From positions 131,555,125-131,619,124 of the forward strand of contig CM063284.1 in the NCBI GenBank assembly GCA_032173965.1: a stretch of DNA of 64,000 nucleotides. The letters are read 5' to 3'. A program made the position numbers and the translations under genes. Within the stretch, counting starts at the first letter, position 1, and every line of letters starts with the position of its first letter. The stretch is from Sitta carolinensis (taxonomy: Eukaryota > Chordata > Aves > Passeriformes > Sittidae). The notes beneath the pieces were generated by a model. The model saw only the letters and a program-made list of their open reading frames with translations, ran no database searches and was not told the DNA's origin. Of this stretch, positions 1 through 14,180 are shown piece by piece.

Positions 1-3000
1 GCTAGCAATTCCTACAATATGAATTATCAACAGAATGGCTAACAACAATTATTGCATCAATGGCAATTGCAAAAGGAGGTTACCCATAGCACCTTCTAAG
101 ATTTAACCAGCGCATATATTGGATTCTCTTGTGTGTTAGTGGTCTCAGGTAACAGAAACTTTTCTCTCCATCTGTTCACTTCCCTCTGTTGAGTAGAGTG
201 TTCTTTTCTCTAGTGGAATGAATTCCACTGATGGCTTCAAACTCCTTTCTTTTTAATGGTATAAAAGTTAGACTTGAGACAGAATCCAAAAGATACAAGG
301 TGGGCCTTTCTGCCCAATTTATCTCTACTATGAATTCACATCCAAAATGTGTGAATCTCACTAGTGAAAAAGTTGTCATATGCTTGTGTGCAAGGAAATA
401 CTCCCCAGCTACTGTTTGTTCCGCTGCTCCCATGCAGCAACAGGAGGAGAACGGCTTTGTTTGCTTACACAGCAAATCCTGCTGGAGCAGTGTCAGGTGA
501 GGATGAGCTGTCTCAGGCACCCAGTGGCCACACAGCAGAGCTCTGATTTGCTGCCATCCCCACCCAGCTGTCACTACAGTGAGTAGATCGGTCACAAGAA
601 AACAAACTGTATGGGGAAATGGAGTGACAGCATTCATTTCAGGGTGTCTGAAAAGCAAGAATCCTTGCTGCAATGCACAAAGTTATACAACTACAAAAAG
701 GACCTCATTTACTGTAACAATTTACAGGAGACAAGGACAACTGTCAAAAGCCAAAGTCCATTCCAGACGACTGCAGTTACCTTAAGCATCTTGGGGGGTA
801 AAATAAGCATATAAGAGAAAATTTAAGACAGACAACTTCATGTATTTTTAAAATGTTTTTCTAGCGATAAAACTGTATGTAACTTCTCCATGATTAATCC
901 CTATTTTCACTAGTAGAATTCTCTCTGTTCTAACATTAAAGCTGAACGTAATTTTAGCAACACAAAGCTAAATCTTAGTCAGTACCATCAACATTTTTCG
1001 GCTCTAGGAAACTTTTCTCAGCTTCATTGACATTCCAATAGAAATCACCATTAGGAGTAAAAGAGACTTTTCTGTAGCACTAGGTCATACTATCACTTGC
1101 ATGCTTTTTTTGAATAGTGCCCAGGGCTTTCCTTTGAGCACATTAAATACTGCCAGTATTAAAATTCAAAAATCACGAGCTGAGTCATTTACCTTCATTA
1201 AATTACCCTTAAAACTAGATTCCTAAAATAAGATGTTTTTAGGAGAAGGGAAGCATCTTTTTATTTTCCTTTTCATTTCTAAGTCACCAGGAGGCAGCTA
1301 AAATCTAAATATTCCTGCAATTAAATACGCTAAAAAGCTCAGGGGGAAAAAATCTAGTAGTCAAAAACTTTAATGAACAACCCTGATTATTGGAATTGAA
1401 ATCTAATGAAAAGTACAACTTATAATGAACAGCAGTGTAAAATCAGCAATAAAATCAACTTTTGCCTGTTGCAATTTTATCCAGTTCCTGACAAAACAGT
1501 AAGTCAGTGTACATTGATGCTTTATCATAGCCTAAGCATTTCAAACATAGTTTACATTAGTTCTACCTACTATAGCATCTGGTTTTCTTGTAGCTATTAG
1601 GCATATAGTTTTCACTAAAACAAATAAAGCACCATGAAAGAGTCTGAATATGGGAAAATAAACTGAAGCAATGTATCTCAAAAGCTCTGCAGCTCGTAAA
1701 TTTCCATTAATAAGTACCTTCAAGATCAAATCCTTAGTATCTCATAGAAAAGTGTAAAAAATAAATTTAAGTGTACTGAAGGAAAAATCCTACCATTCTC
1801 GTTTTCTTCTGTCATTTACATAGGCTATACTGTTACACTACTACAGGGTCTACTGAAGCATGACACTTTAATTTGCTATCACCTTCTTTTTAGAATTTCA
1901 TCATCCATTAGAGACATTTTAAAAATTACTTTTTGAGTATCACAGGCAAAAATTCACAGTTTGAAATTCCTTAGAGAAAATCTTGGTGGCTTTTTATATC
2001 CTATGATTTTCTATACCAGGAATCTCAAGCTTAATAGTACAGTTTGTCTTGAAAAATACTATAAATGTTTATGGAAGCTCCCAACAGAGCAAATAAGCTA
2101 AAGATTAGGAAAAACTCCATCTGGATACTCACCATGCTGTTTAAACTTCATTGCAAATATATCCACACAGTCTTGATGGCAAAGCAGCTACTACACCTGA
2201 TTTAAAAATATGCAGGATTTCCCCACCAGCCCCTTCTGTTTTTGGAGGAAAAAAAAAAAAAATCCATGGGAAGAAAAAATGAACAAAATAACCCCCAAAA
2301 CATCCTACCAACCAAAGACATAAAAGTTTAAAAGGAAAAGGAATTCTCTAGCTAAAGCTCTTAGTGTAGCAAGTAAGGAGCATCAAAAAGTCAGCATTTT
2401 ATCAATCTAGAGGTCTCCAGGGCAAGTGCTTCTGAATTATCCTTCATTCTGAGCTCAGCTATCAGCAGGTATCTTAGTGTCCTTGAATTCACCATATCAC
2501 CTTTCAGCTACTGCAGCTGTCAATCAGCTACACAAACCCAAACAGTACCCTCATATCCAAAAGCTTTTGCAAGTTAAGCCACTGCCGCCCTGACATCTGA
2601 TTCTTCCATGAAAAGAGCATTTAAAAATATTCAGAAAATAACGGTATTTTATTTTTGTAAAATTCTACTAATCTACACATAAATGCAAGTTGCATTAAGA
2701 ACAAAGATATAGGTCATTAAGGCTGAGAAAAGTTTAAAAAATCCATTTGGTTAAGACACCAAAACATTGTAAATATAAATTTAAAAATGAAAGAGGCTCC
2801 AAGATTTGCTGAAGTATTTTATAAATGCAAAAATATAGTGAAAAGTAAAGACGTAAATAACTTGAAGTAGAAGCCCTGAGGTTAAAAAAGAGCTGCATTA
2901 AAATCTAAAAATTCATTGAATACATAATGATATATTTTAAACTATACTTTAATAGTCCACTTAAGATTATTTTTAAAATAGAAAAGTGGAAATGCATTTA

Positions 3001-5390
3001 ATAGTGAGTTTTGACACATAATGCATGCACTGCAATAACCCTCAGACAGAGAAAAGCATTTAACCTGAAGAGCAATTAAAGAAGCTAAAATAATTTTAAA
3101 CATCAAATCTTAGTGTCCTACTGAGGGATAATACAAGTGAATCCCAGTTTTCTGAGAAGCATAAAAGGTTGATAGTCAAAACTAAACCAACAAAATTAAA
3201 TATTCCTAACAGGAAAAGTCTGTTGGAAGAGACACAACCCCCAAACCCAAACCCAAAACACACACACAAATTTGTATCTCATTTGCTGGGAAACCTTTAC
3301 TTAGTTATATTCTTTATAAGGAAGAAAATTTAGCTAAGTTTAAAACAGCCAATTCAGAAAGGACCTAGGGAAATAAGGTATCTTCAATAAATGGAAAAAT
3401 GATAGATATACTGTTTGTTGGGGTTTATTTCATGCCAAAAGCTTTCTGGAAGTCACGTACAAGAGAGGATGGGTTTCAGTCACTACTGATAGAAGATGGA
3501 CAGGAAAAATCATATAGTCCGAAAACTCAGGACTATTTATGAGCAACTAATACCAGTTTTATTAGTCACTCAGAGAAGGAAGAAAATATAGCAAAGGCAG
3601 CAATAAACTCCTACAAAAACTGAACGATCAGTTGAAAGAGGCCTGCAAAACATCAGAAACTGTGGAATCTGAACTTGCAGCGACTCAGTAAAGACTGGGC
3701 TAAGCAGAAAGATTTAACTGAGCTGTTAATGTCACAGGGTGGGGAATCCTGCCTCAGGAAGCCCTGCAGGCTACCACCGTGGGAGAGGGATTGGGGGAGA
3801 ATGACAGCCAAGCACACCTGAGCTTGCTTAAGCACCTACACACAGTCCATGGATGCTACACCTAGGGACTGACTGCAATGAACTGAAAGGGAAGATTCAC
3901 TCCCCCAGCCTGGAGTATCTTTTCCAGACAGCAGCATGTTTTCTTTTTGTAAAACTTTAAAGATTGTAGAGAAGCGCTGTTGACTTTTAAAGAATGCATC
4001 TAGGTCCAGTTCCTCAACATTTCCTTATTCCTTCCTCAAACATTTTCAGGGAATCCTTTTCCCCCTGCCAGAACTGCTTGACTACTATTCAGTTAGATGT
4101 GGTTCACAGATTTCCTAAAAGATTTGGGTGCCAAATAGCAGCATCCTGGCCCATGGCATCCCTGGAAGAGGAAGGGTACTGTTCCACTCCTCCATGGAAT
4201 TCAGCAGCTCATTAGCCACAGGGGCTGGAGATTTCACTTGCTGATGAAAGTGTAATGTTATGAAAACTGATAAAAATTGTTTAGGAAACTCTTATTGCAT
4301 TCAAGAATTGAGCAGATTTTTAAAAATATCGTTACGCCAAAATGACAGTTTATTAAGCGTTCCTAATGATGCCTTCTCTTGAAGTCCTATCTATAAATCA
4401 ATCATACCAATCAGGCACTAGAGAGTTTCAGCTGGTTCATTAAAGTGACTTTAGTTAATTTACCAGCCCCCCATTTGGAAAACACATCATAAATAAACAC
4501 TATCAAGTAATATTTAATGAACCTGATGAAATCTACTGTATGATGGGCTGAATCTAGTGGACATCTATTGGTTTGCTTTTAATCCAGACTAAATAAAATC
4601 TAAAATAAATTAACAAATACAGAAAGGGATAATCTCTGAATAACACCACTCAGCTAGCACCTTTTAAATAATATAAAGTTATCGTTTCTTTTAAAAACAT
4701 GTAGTAGAGCACTCTACTGCAAATAATGGACTAAAAAAATAGCCTGAAAATACAGAACAAGATAATCACTGATAACCTGTCATGTCAAAACCCATTAATC
4801 AAGAGTTTCACACACCAATACACAACTAAGAGCAACGCTAAACTAAAAAGAATAGACCACTTATCTTAATGAACAGGAAATCCAGGTAATCTAGACACTG
4901 AACAGTACACTTAACCATAATCTAAATCTAGTCTCTAAAACTCAATCCACCTTGAGAGGTATGATGCTCACTTTGTATGAATTTAGAAACTATACTAATT
5001 CATTAAGATTCAATGATTCACTTACTGTGTCCAGAACTGCCAAAATCATGTACCTAAGAAATATTTTGTTATCAGATATTTTGTCTATGACTCAAACAGT
5101 GCAATTAAGCCAACATCAGCACAGTTCTTTCTTACCTTCACAGAATTATCACCTAGGAAGGTCCCCAGTATTTATCTATTTGCTTTCTAACAGAACAGAG
5201 CAACACTAGTTAATTTAATTAGTTTTTTCAGATCAAAATCCACAGATACAGTTTTGACTCATTACTCAATGCTAAAAGGTACTGTACAGGCTTCCGTGCC
5301 AACGCTGCTCATGAATCCCCACTCACATTTAGCGTGCTCACTATTCCCCTTCTGCATCTCTGGAGTAAATGATGGCAATGACACAGCCCA

Positions 5391-5458
5391 AACTCTGGAA
5401 TGGTTTGAGCTCTGGAATGGAATGAACTCTGGAATTCTGGAATGGAATGAGCTCTGTG
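5391..5458. repeat. Short minisatellite, CTCTGGAATGGAATGA unit
   Basis: There are three to four imperfect copies of a unit of about 17-25 bp built on CTCTGGAATGGAATGAR, one with an extra GGAATT insertion. Confidence 0.85.
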
Positions 5459-5929
5459 AACCCTCGTGATGTGAATCACGTCTCAGTAAAATCCTCCTGG
5501 CCTCTCTGCTGGTTTTCCAATCCATCTCCAGAATGACTATCTAGGGTTCAACTAAGGGCTACGTTTTCAAGACTTAAAAATCCATAAAGAAAAAAAAAAA
5601 TTATAAAATCTTATCCATTCCATAGTGTATCAACAATGAAAAGGTTACACACACTGCACTTAAAACACTGATAATGTTCAAGTGCAGAACACTGGTAATC
5701 TTTTAGTGTTTGGAGCTTCTAGTCTAGATCCCTCTCTAGAAAGAAAAACTGTTTGGAATTCAATCAGGTTTTAGAATTGATTTTGTGTTTACACAAACTG
5801 AAGTAGAACCAAAGACATCACTTATATTATTTCCAAACTTAACTATCAGGGCAGGAAATAATGTTGTCGTAGTTTGGAAAAAATGAGTTTTTTCTGAACT
5901 TCAGTAGTTAAACTAATGAGTGTTCAAGT

Positions 5930-7060
5930 TTAAAGACTAGTACTTGGTGTGGCCACTGAAGACAAGGATCCGCTTCTGAGAACACAAGAGGTTAAAAGCA
6001 GAGGGCTCCTCGGAAAGTTCTCTCTTGGTTCTAGTTCCTGAAGACGGAGGGATCTCCCCTGCCCAGCGGCTGGCTGGGCGGGGGAGGGGAAGCCATACGG
6101 CTTAGGTGAGGTAGGGCTGGAACCTTGGGCACAGAGGGGGAGAGGAAAATCTTACAAGATGGAAGGGTGGCAGACAGCCTTCTTTTCTTTTTCCCCTCCC
6201 CCTCCCCCCCCGGAGAAAGAGACTGAAAAAAACCGAGTCTGTAATCTCCGTTACTTTAAAATTTGATATCAACAACTAGATAGCACGGCCGAAAGAGTAT
6301 GGGGGGGTGGCGTGAGAAGAATACTTAGTAGCAAAGATACCGTGAGAGTTCTGGGAAACAAAGCCAAGATTTTAACCCTTTTCGTAAATGATGAAAACTT
6401 TATAAATGCTAATTCTCCTGGATTTGAAGAAGAAAGATAGAAAGAATTAAGCAAAGATGATAGAGTAAGAATACTGAAAAGAATCCTAGGTGAGAGGAGA
6501 TGATGGAGTGGCTTTGGCTGGACTCTTTTGTATAGCCATGGACGGACTCATTTTTTTTTCCTGTAACGTAGAAACTACATGTGGGGAGAAGCATTGGCTT
6601 AGAGCCAAGAGTAGACAGTAGTGTGAACAGAGATAAGAAGTGTCCCAAAATTTGAGAGACTGTCATTTCTTAGAACTAACCAAAACATCTTTAAAAAGAG
6701 AAACCCTAGAAACAGCTCTAGTCCATGCACAGTAGTGAGAGCACTAGACATAGAGGAAGAGGCCACGATGTAGTGCAAGAAAAACTCCTATCTCTCTTTA
6801 ATGAGCTGAGTACTGATTATCAGAAGAGTAGTAATAGACTGAAAATTAATTATCTAAAAGATAGTAACGTAATGGGGAATTTTCAGTTTGTTTCGTTAGG
6901 TTGAGAACTGGGGGGGGGGGGGGAGGAAGAGTGTTTTTTTTAAAGTTTCCATGTTCTTCTATATGTGTTTTCTTTACCTATTATTAGTAATAAAGTTTTT
7001 CTCTTGCTTTCTAAATTAGAAACTGTTTTACTCTGTTTTTAGTCACATCTCACAACAGAT
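5930..7060 (+). mobile_element. Possible LTR or other retroelement block
   Basis: This block is less AT-rich than its surroundings, with poly-purine/poly-pyrimidine runs at 6185-6215 and 6910-6923. It ends with a polyadenylation signal, AATAAAG, at about 6990, followed by a T/C-rich stretch to TCTCACAACA. This is the layout of the U3-R-U5 part of a retroviral LTR or of a retroposed transcript. No paired LTR, primer-binding site, target-site duplication or viral protein is visible, so the identity and both ends are uncertain. Confidence 0.3.
6910..6923. repeat. Poly-G run (14 G)
   Basis: An uninterrupted run of 14 G followed by AGGAAGAG, inside the retroelement-like block. Its length is likely unstable. 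Confidence 0.9.
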
Positions 7061-10000
7061 ACCAGGGACAGTATATCGTTATAGAGGCACTGGCCTTATG
7101 CCAACGTCAAACCTTTGACAAATGTGAACTCCCACCCAGCACATTCCTAGACCACATAAAAAGCATAAGAAAAATGTGAGCTAGACATGCATTCCTCCAA
7201 TGCAAGGTGTCAGTACTCAAACAAAATCCATGGTCAATGCAGACAGCTGCTATACAATTCATGGGTTCAGCTTTAAATAAAATTATTATTAAACCCCCCC
7301 AAAAAATGTATTTCAGTTTGCAGTGTCTTGTAAAAACAGTTCAGTAGCTTTGACCATCTTCATAGCAGTGCCTTTACGAAGTGAAGATGAAAATACAAAC
7401 ACTGAGGTTATTAAATGCCCTCATAATTTATCTAGAGTACATCATTGGGTTTTCTGCTTACAGAACATCTCTTCCTCAGTTTGAATGTTATCCTGCATTC
7501 AAAGGTACAACACTGAAGAGAAACAAACTACAAATTTATAGGACTGGTCATGTATTAAGTGTAATTGTTCAGTTGTAAGAACAAAAAGAGGGTGAATAAC
7601 TTATCACTGACAGATCTGATGGATATGCATGAGCTTAAACAGATGCAGGAAACATAGGTTTAGTGTCAAAAGACTGCATATCTGTCCTGACTTTAAATAT
7701 CAATTTAACAATGCACATGGGTTATTTCTTGAACTAGTTATTGCACATATCTGGATATGAGCAGTAGGATTTACTGTCAAAAAAACCCCCCACTCTGTGA
7801 TGTAAATACACGGCATACATTCGTGAATTGATGCAAAAGAAATCCGCCTTATGTGGCAGAAGGTTGCAGGAATGGGAAGGGGAGGAATCATGAGTATCTT
7901 GATAACGTCTACGTCCCATCACATGCAGAAAACATTACCTCAGATAGTTTAAAACCTGGTATTAACATATAGCAGCAAATCCTAAGAACCTCAAAAATGT
8001 AATTATTTAAAGAAGCCCCAGTACTAGTATATCTCCCCTTGTCACCCAGAGAGAGATGAGTTTTCATTTGGAACACAAATGATTTCCTAGGTAGACTCTA
8101 TTGGTGACAGAGAAGTTGCTTTTGGCATTAAGCCACCATCTTCTGAAAAGCTGCCAGTTTTGAATACAAACTGCTTTGTTGAACTACGCCACATATTGAG
8201 TAGTGGACCCACTAACCAATTTTTTTTTCCTTGAAGAAATAAAACGCCAGCTCAGGTCTGATGTAGAAAAAAACTGTATTTTTTCTGCTTAACATCTTTG
8301 AGACTTGCATTCTTACAGTCTGAAATCAGAGTGCAATCCAAGTCTTGATGTCCCAACATCCTATCACCACAGAAATTACGTTAGTAATTTCAGAATGCTA
8401 TAGACACGAAGAAAGAAATGTCTTGTTGAGTTTTTGATACCACTGAAAAGATAAGGATTTAATTATAACAGTCTGAACTTCATCTCACACACCGACACCT
8501 ATGTGCACAAAGTTGAAAATACAAATACCATAAAAACTATGAGAATTCACAATGCTGTAAAATCAAACACATTAGAGAAAATTTTTTTAAATTTTTTGTT
8601 ACAGTGAATGTCAAATTGACCAAAGGCTCCATTAAAAGACACAAAATGCAAATAATGACTTCACAATATTTTAAAATCCAAAACACAGGAAGAGGTATTT
8701 TAAAGTAGCAACATTACCATGTTGCATACAAAAAAATTTGTGGAACTGGTCCATCAGTTAATTTTGTAAAAGAAGCAACTTCGCTTGCATTTTCATTACT
8801 GATTCTGACTTTATACTCCATTTGCAGAAGTTTTAGATTCATGCCCATTTCAAGCTCAAACCACATTACTCTTTTTTCCATCTTTATCTCTTATTGATTT
8901 AAATACAGTCTAAGAGGAATATCTTATTCTGTTGATTTTTGACATTAATATCTCCAAATATTTTCCATTCTGGGAGTTCCTATTCAAGTCATTTGATGGT
9001 CTGTATTGCACAAGGAATCCTAGTAATTATGAACTAAATGCCTACTAGTCTGGTTGGTGATGATGTTAGAATGCCAGTCACGACTACCAGATCCTGGCCA
9101 TTAGAACAATAATAGCAAAGGAGTATTTTCAGCAATTTAACAGTTTCTCCTACTTCGACAAATGTATTCTATTTATACTTCCCTAAGTAGAATCACAGTG
9201 CATAATAAGTTGCCTAGAAGCAGCAACATTGCAAAACTACAAGATAAATTAATTAATCACATTAATTTGCTTAATAATGCTGAAAATATTTCAACCTTTT
9301 TCAGCAATATAATATCATACAACATTTTGAAAGCAATATAATTTGAAAATTAATAGAGTTGTTATTTAATGTTGCCATAACAACCATAGAAAATTGTGTA
9401 AGAAAATAACCAAGCAATAAAGGATGAAATGCCATAGAAACAGATAAGAATAGAACAAGTTGTGTCAGTTCTAGCCTTAAGGAAAATTTTAGGCACAGAA
9501 AAGCTCATGGCCGGAATGATAAAAGGTGGAGAAACAGAAAAGGGCAGTAAATGTTGGAAAATGAAAAAAGTACTTGTATGGCATAGTGCCATTGTCCTCC
9601 AACAGAGATTACATGCAGATTAGTTGAAACCTCTAAGAAAACTAAAGCACATTAGATAAAAATTCAGCACAGATTATGACAGAAACTTGTTTTACTTTTT
9701 GGGGTTTTTTTAATCTTCTGCTTATACTGCTGCAGTGTTGCATTATATAAATAGTCAAAAGCCCTCAAAACCCTAATACAGTAATAGCTAAATTGCTGCC
9801 AGTTTTACATGGTTTTCTAAAATTCCCTCCAGCAGAAGGAACTAACAATTGACTTAGGAAGTTATGAAGGAATTCAAATGTAGGATCTATTTTCCTGTAG
9901 GTCAACCCACTACTGCACTGTATAATGAATGTAAACATGAGATGATATCATTTCATCTCTGCTCCTCACATTTCCACTGACCTTTCAGAGAAAACATCCT

Positions 10001-13000
10001 GGAGCCTGAATTTTGTTTAACATGCAAGTCATACAGGCTGGATAAGATGACGTTCCTACCTATGAGCAAAACATCTTTAATGCATTTATTTCTCCTAAAA
10101 TAAAAATGTTATACAGATACCTCTGTATCACAGCTAGAGTCAACACACTGAGCAGTCAAATGCAAAGTTCTGTGTACAGTAGAAGAAATAATACATTTAA
10201 AGCTCTTTGTTTGAAGAATTAACAAAGCCAAAATCAAACCTCTCTCTAGTCAAACTACATTCTGGATGTTATCCACTGCCTTGTACTGAGAGCATAATCA
10301 AGGACTACCACTTTCTTATTACATCTCTCTTGTTTCAAAGAAGGACAAAAACAGATGGCATCAAAATGGAGCTCAAAGATGGTATATTTAGATTTGATAC
10401 AGCAAACATATGGAAACCATTATATAAGGAAGGGAATTGTTGCATAAAATGTTCAGGTGAGATGCAACTTAGTGAAAGACAAGAACTTTGGGAGCAGCAG
10501 AAAAAAAGATCGAGACTAAAGAAGAAGCTTCATTCTCACCAAATCTGATCTAATGACAGGAGGCAGCCAAAAGGGCCACTTCTGCTACGTGAAACCCTCA
10601 GGCGCACTCTACCGATTCCGCAATTGTTGGGTGAGCTGGGAGAGAGAGGAGGACAAGGGAGTGTTCGACATTTTTTGAGCATGAAAAATTGACTAAGCTT
10701 GACCGATTCATGGAAATGAGCCTGTGTCCTCTTCTGCCATGCCTCCATCTTTTCATAGCTCCCATCTCCTGGGGACACTGACCACCTGTCCCTGGCTCCA
10801 AGCTACTGAGGCCATGATCAACCTTTCAGCAGGGCAAAGACAACAGCTGACTACTGGCTTCAGGCTATGCCCATCCTCCAGCATAGGTGTCGATCTGGAT
10901 CCCTCTTCTCAAGAGGCAAATCAGTTGTAGTACTACTAGTGAAACTTGGAGCAAAGTAACTTCCTTAGAAATCTTCACCTATGCCAAATTTGAACAATAT
11001 GACTCAAAAGTTATCAAGATAAACAGCACAATCATGTAAGTCTCATTTCCTCAAGAAACTGATGAAAAATAATATACAGCTAGATAGCACGAAAGTAATT
11101 TTTGTACAGGGTGATTAAAAATTTGAAACACCAGTATAATTAAATGTTAGCAGAAAGCACATAGTAAGACTTAGTATCCCATTTTGGTTAAGTATAAGAT
11201 GGGGGGAGATCACAAAAATCTATGAAAGATGATTGTGCTTTTATGGCAAAGTGAATAAAATTGATTTTATACAGTACAACTTCTAAACCATATAAAGTAT
11301 TTCCCCAAAGCTCTGGAACAGGATTAGTAGTTTCCTCAAATTCAGTCTGTGCACAAAACTGTAAACAAGTAATTTAAATGCAAGAGTGGGGGTTTCTGCA
11401 GGGCTGGGGTCAACCAACACAGCAGCTTTTCTCTTTCTGGTATTCAAAGCACCTTGGAAGAAACACAGAGATGGTGTATCCTCAGGACATTTTAGGATTC
11501 ACAGTATATTTAACAGCAAAATAACAATACCAATACCTATACCAAAAAATGGCACCGCATCTGAAAACCGGACAAGTGAAAATGTAATACCAGCATGCAA
11601 AGCTTTTGTACCAGTTACTTCTTGTAGACTTAGAAAATGAAACTGTAAACTTTTTTCTCACTTCACAATATTTTTAAATGCCAAATGCCTATAGTAAATG
11701 TTATGTTACAATCATCAGTCATTATCAGTGGACCACACAATAAATGCTTTTGAAAACCTTTTTTATAACATTATCTTACAGTGCAACCTATTGCAATAGT
11801 TTCTTATATTTCTTCCCTGTTCTAACAGAACAAGAGTCTAGTACCATAATAATTTATTCTCTATATAAACTTGATCTTCTCACATTTTAAGAATATGATT
11901 TAAAAGCAGCATACAAATAAGCAGAGTCCACGACTGTTGTGATAGCACTGATAAAAATGTGACAACACTCCTAATGCTTAAGAAAATGCTTTAATTAAAA
12001 TGTTTCAGTGAGACTATTTCTATTTTTACTTTTTATGATAGATTTTCATTATCATTAAAAATAGCACAAGTAATTAAAATAAAAGCTTAAGTAACATTCA
12101 CAGTTTCATTAGGAGATATTTCACCAGAAAGTGAATGTTTATTAATAAATTCTCTGTCCAGTGAATTGAAAGGCATCTGTGCACCTATGGAATATTAAAA
12201 AAACCTAGGAAAAAAATCGGCAGGTATTGCAAAGTAAGTTACCACACAGGCTACTAAAAGTCTCCAAATACTAAGATTCTACTACACCACAAGAAAAACC
12301 TACTTTGCCCCTGAAGTAATTGACACTTTTTAGTGATGAGGACTAAAAAGGACTATACCACCTCATTCAGTTTTACTTCATATTATCCAACTTGCAACAA
12401 TGAGATCACAAGGTGTTATTAAAATGAGCAGCTATGATTGATTATTCCCAACCTGAACTGGAAACCAAAGGCAGTGGGGAAAGGAAGGTTCTCACTCACT
12501 GTCATCCAGCACAGTACATGGTCCAGGACCACGCAATGAATTATCACAGTACCTATTCTGTAAGCTTGATGGCTTTTCCAAAAGCAAAAGTGCAGCCCAA
12601 TTGTATTTAGATTCCCTGTATCACATCCTCATGACACTTGTGCTAATTTAAAGGATTTGACTAATTTCAGGTGGCTACTTTGAAAATTTAGAAATTAGAA
12701 CAAGTCTTATATGGCTACTGTTAGTGACAAAGCTCTGACTGAACATGGCTCAGTTTAACCTTTAAATATATACATTCTAAAAGTAAGATATCACTTCTTA
12801 ACATAAGCCTCCCCAGACTAAAAGTAGAAGCTCTCCTATACTTTAAATGTGAAGTTGCCTGGTTTAACTACTCTAGAAGGAAGAAATAGAAAGGAAATTT
12901 TTGTACTGAAGAGTCAGGAAATTCTCCATTAATGATTCCTAGAGATAAGAACTTGTAAAGCACCAGTGTCAGCATAAGCCTGACATTTACCAAAACCAGT

Positions 13001-14014
13001 CTTAAGATATTTAACAAACTCTTGGCATGTAGATGTAGATTTCCCTAAACTGATACAAAGTCCTGCTGTCTTTACAGCAAAATTCTATCTCTTGCCAGCT
13101 TAACATGGCTGCTATTTAAAAAAAAGTAAAAAATAATAATTTTTACTCTGTACGTTTGTCCTCAAAAATCAACATGCTTTTTTTATGTACAAATGTAGCA
13201 AAGACCACAGCAAGAAGAAAACCTCAAAGAATACATCAAGCATAAAAAACATTACTCATGTACATGTTCACAAATGCATCGAACACAACAACCCAACTTA
13301 AATTTCATGAAAGGTCTGGCAACAGGTACCATGTGCTTAAGTGAGTACAAGGCAAAACAAAGCATGAAGTTTGACAACATAATCAGACAACAAAATAAAA
13401 TTACTCCTAAAAAACCCTATATGGATAAGACAGGCAGCTTTCACTCAAATACCTGACACTTACTCAGTTGTCAACCACCTGCATACAAAGTTCTTGGAAG
13501 CTTTAAAATGCCTTTTTTATTTCTTTTTTCTTTTAATAAAATATTATTCAAGCTACTTCCCATTGTATCAAGCACAAGCATGTTTTTTTCATTTAACTTC
13601 AAAAATGGAATGTGGCTTATTTTCAACCTTTGCTCAGTTGAAGTAACTTGCACCGTTGATAATAGGAGACAAACCAGATCTTACTAAAATTATGATCTAT
13701 GCTATATGTTTGTATCTTCTCAGGAACACTGCATTCCAGATTGATAGCTACTTGAGGGCTTTGTGGGGGGGAGGGCGGGTGGTGGTGTTTGTTTTTCTTT
13801 ATTTTTTGTTTGTTTGTTTGCTTTGGGGTGTTTTCAAAGCAGTCAATCCTGCAAAAGCAGTTGGCAGGATCACCAGACTCCTGACGCAGTAGGGTTTACT
13901 CATCAGGCACTCATTTTGATTTTTAGCTGAAAAACTCTAGTCTTCATTCCACAAACCATGGTTTGGGAATAGGGGATTTCCATGGCTCTGACACCAACAC
14001 CCACAGTGGCAGGA

Positions 14015-14180
14015 GGGACCGCAGATTCCCTGGCGGCGCCGCGCTGGATGCCAGCCCAGCAGTGTCTGCAGCGCAGGCACGGCGCGGGGCCGCGGGCTGC
14101 AGCAGCGGCGGGGCACCCACCGCGGCAGCTCCGCGTCACCCCAGCGCCAGCGCCTCTGCCCGCCGTGCGCACACACTGCA
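14015..14180. promoter_or_regulatory. CpG-island-like patch, possible internal promoter
   Basis: I count 21 CpG dinucleotides in 14031-14170, in a sequence of roughly 80% G+C, inside an otherwise AT-rich, CpG-poor intron. A GC box (GGGCGGG) lies about 260 bp away, near 13768. The patch must be unmethylated in the germ line, or recently arrived, to keep its CpGs. On the minus strand an ATG in good context (GAGCCATGG, at 13981-13983) follows it and opens a 26-codon frame. No splice-linked exon can be shown. Promoter function is inference; a GC-rich retrocopy fragment is the alternative. Confidence 0.5.

Noticed and set aside
176..673. 165-codon minus-strand frame, the longest in the window
   Set aside because: No signal peptide, domain or splice context; the opposite strand is also open in parts, and a frame of this length is possible by chance in 64 kb. 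It is less AT-rich than its surroundings, so it may be an old repeat, but there is no support for a gene.
4141..4180. CCATGGCATCC word as a possible STK3 SARAH exon (DAMDAK codons)
   Set aside because: The minus-strand codons around it do not continue into the SARAH sequence, and there is no splice acceptor; the word match is accidental.
10207..10548. 113-codon plus-strand frame ending in a Lys/Arg-rich tail
   Set aside because: The basic tail comes from A-rich DNA; no start context, no family resemblance, and it lies in an STK3 intron on the opposite strand.
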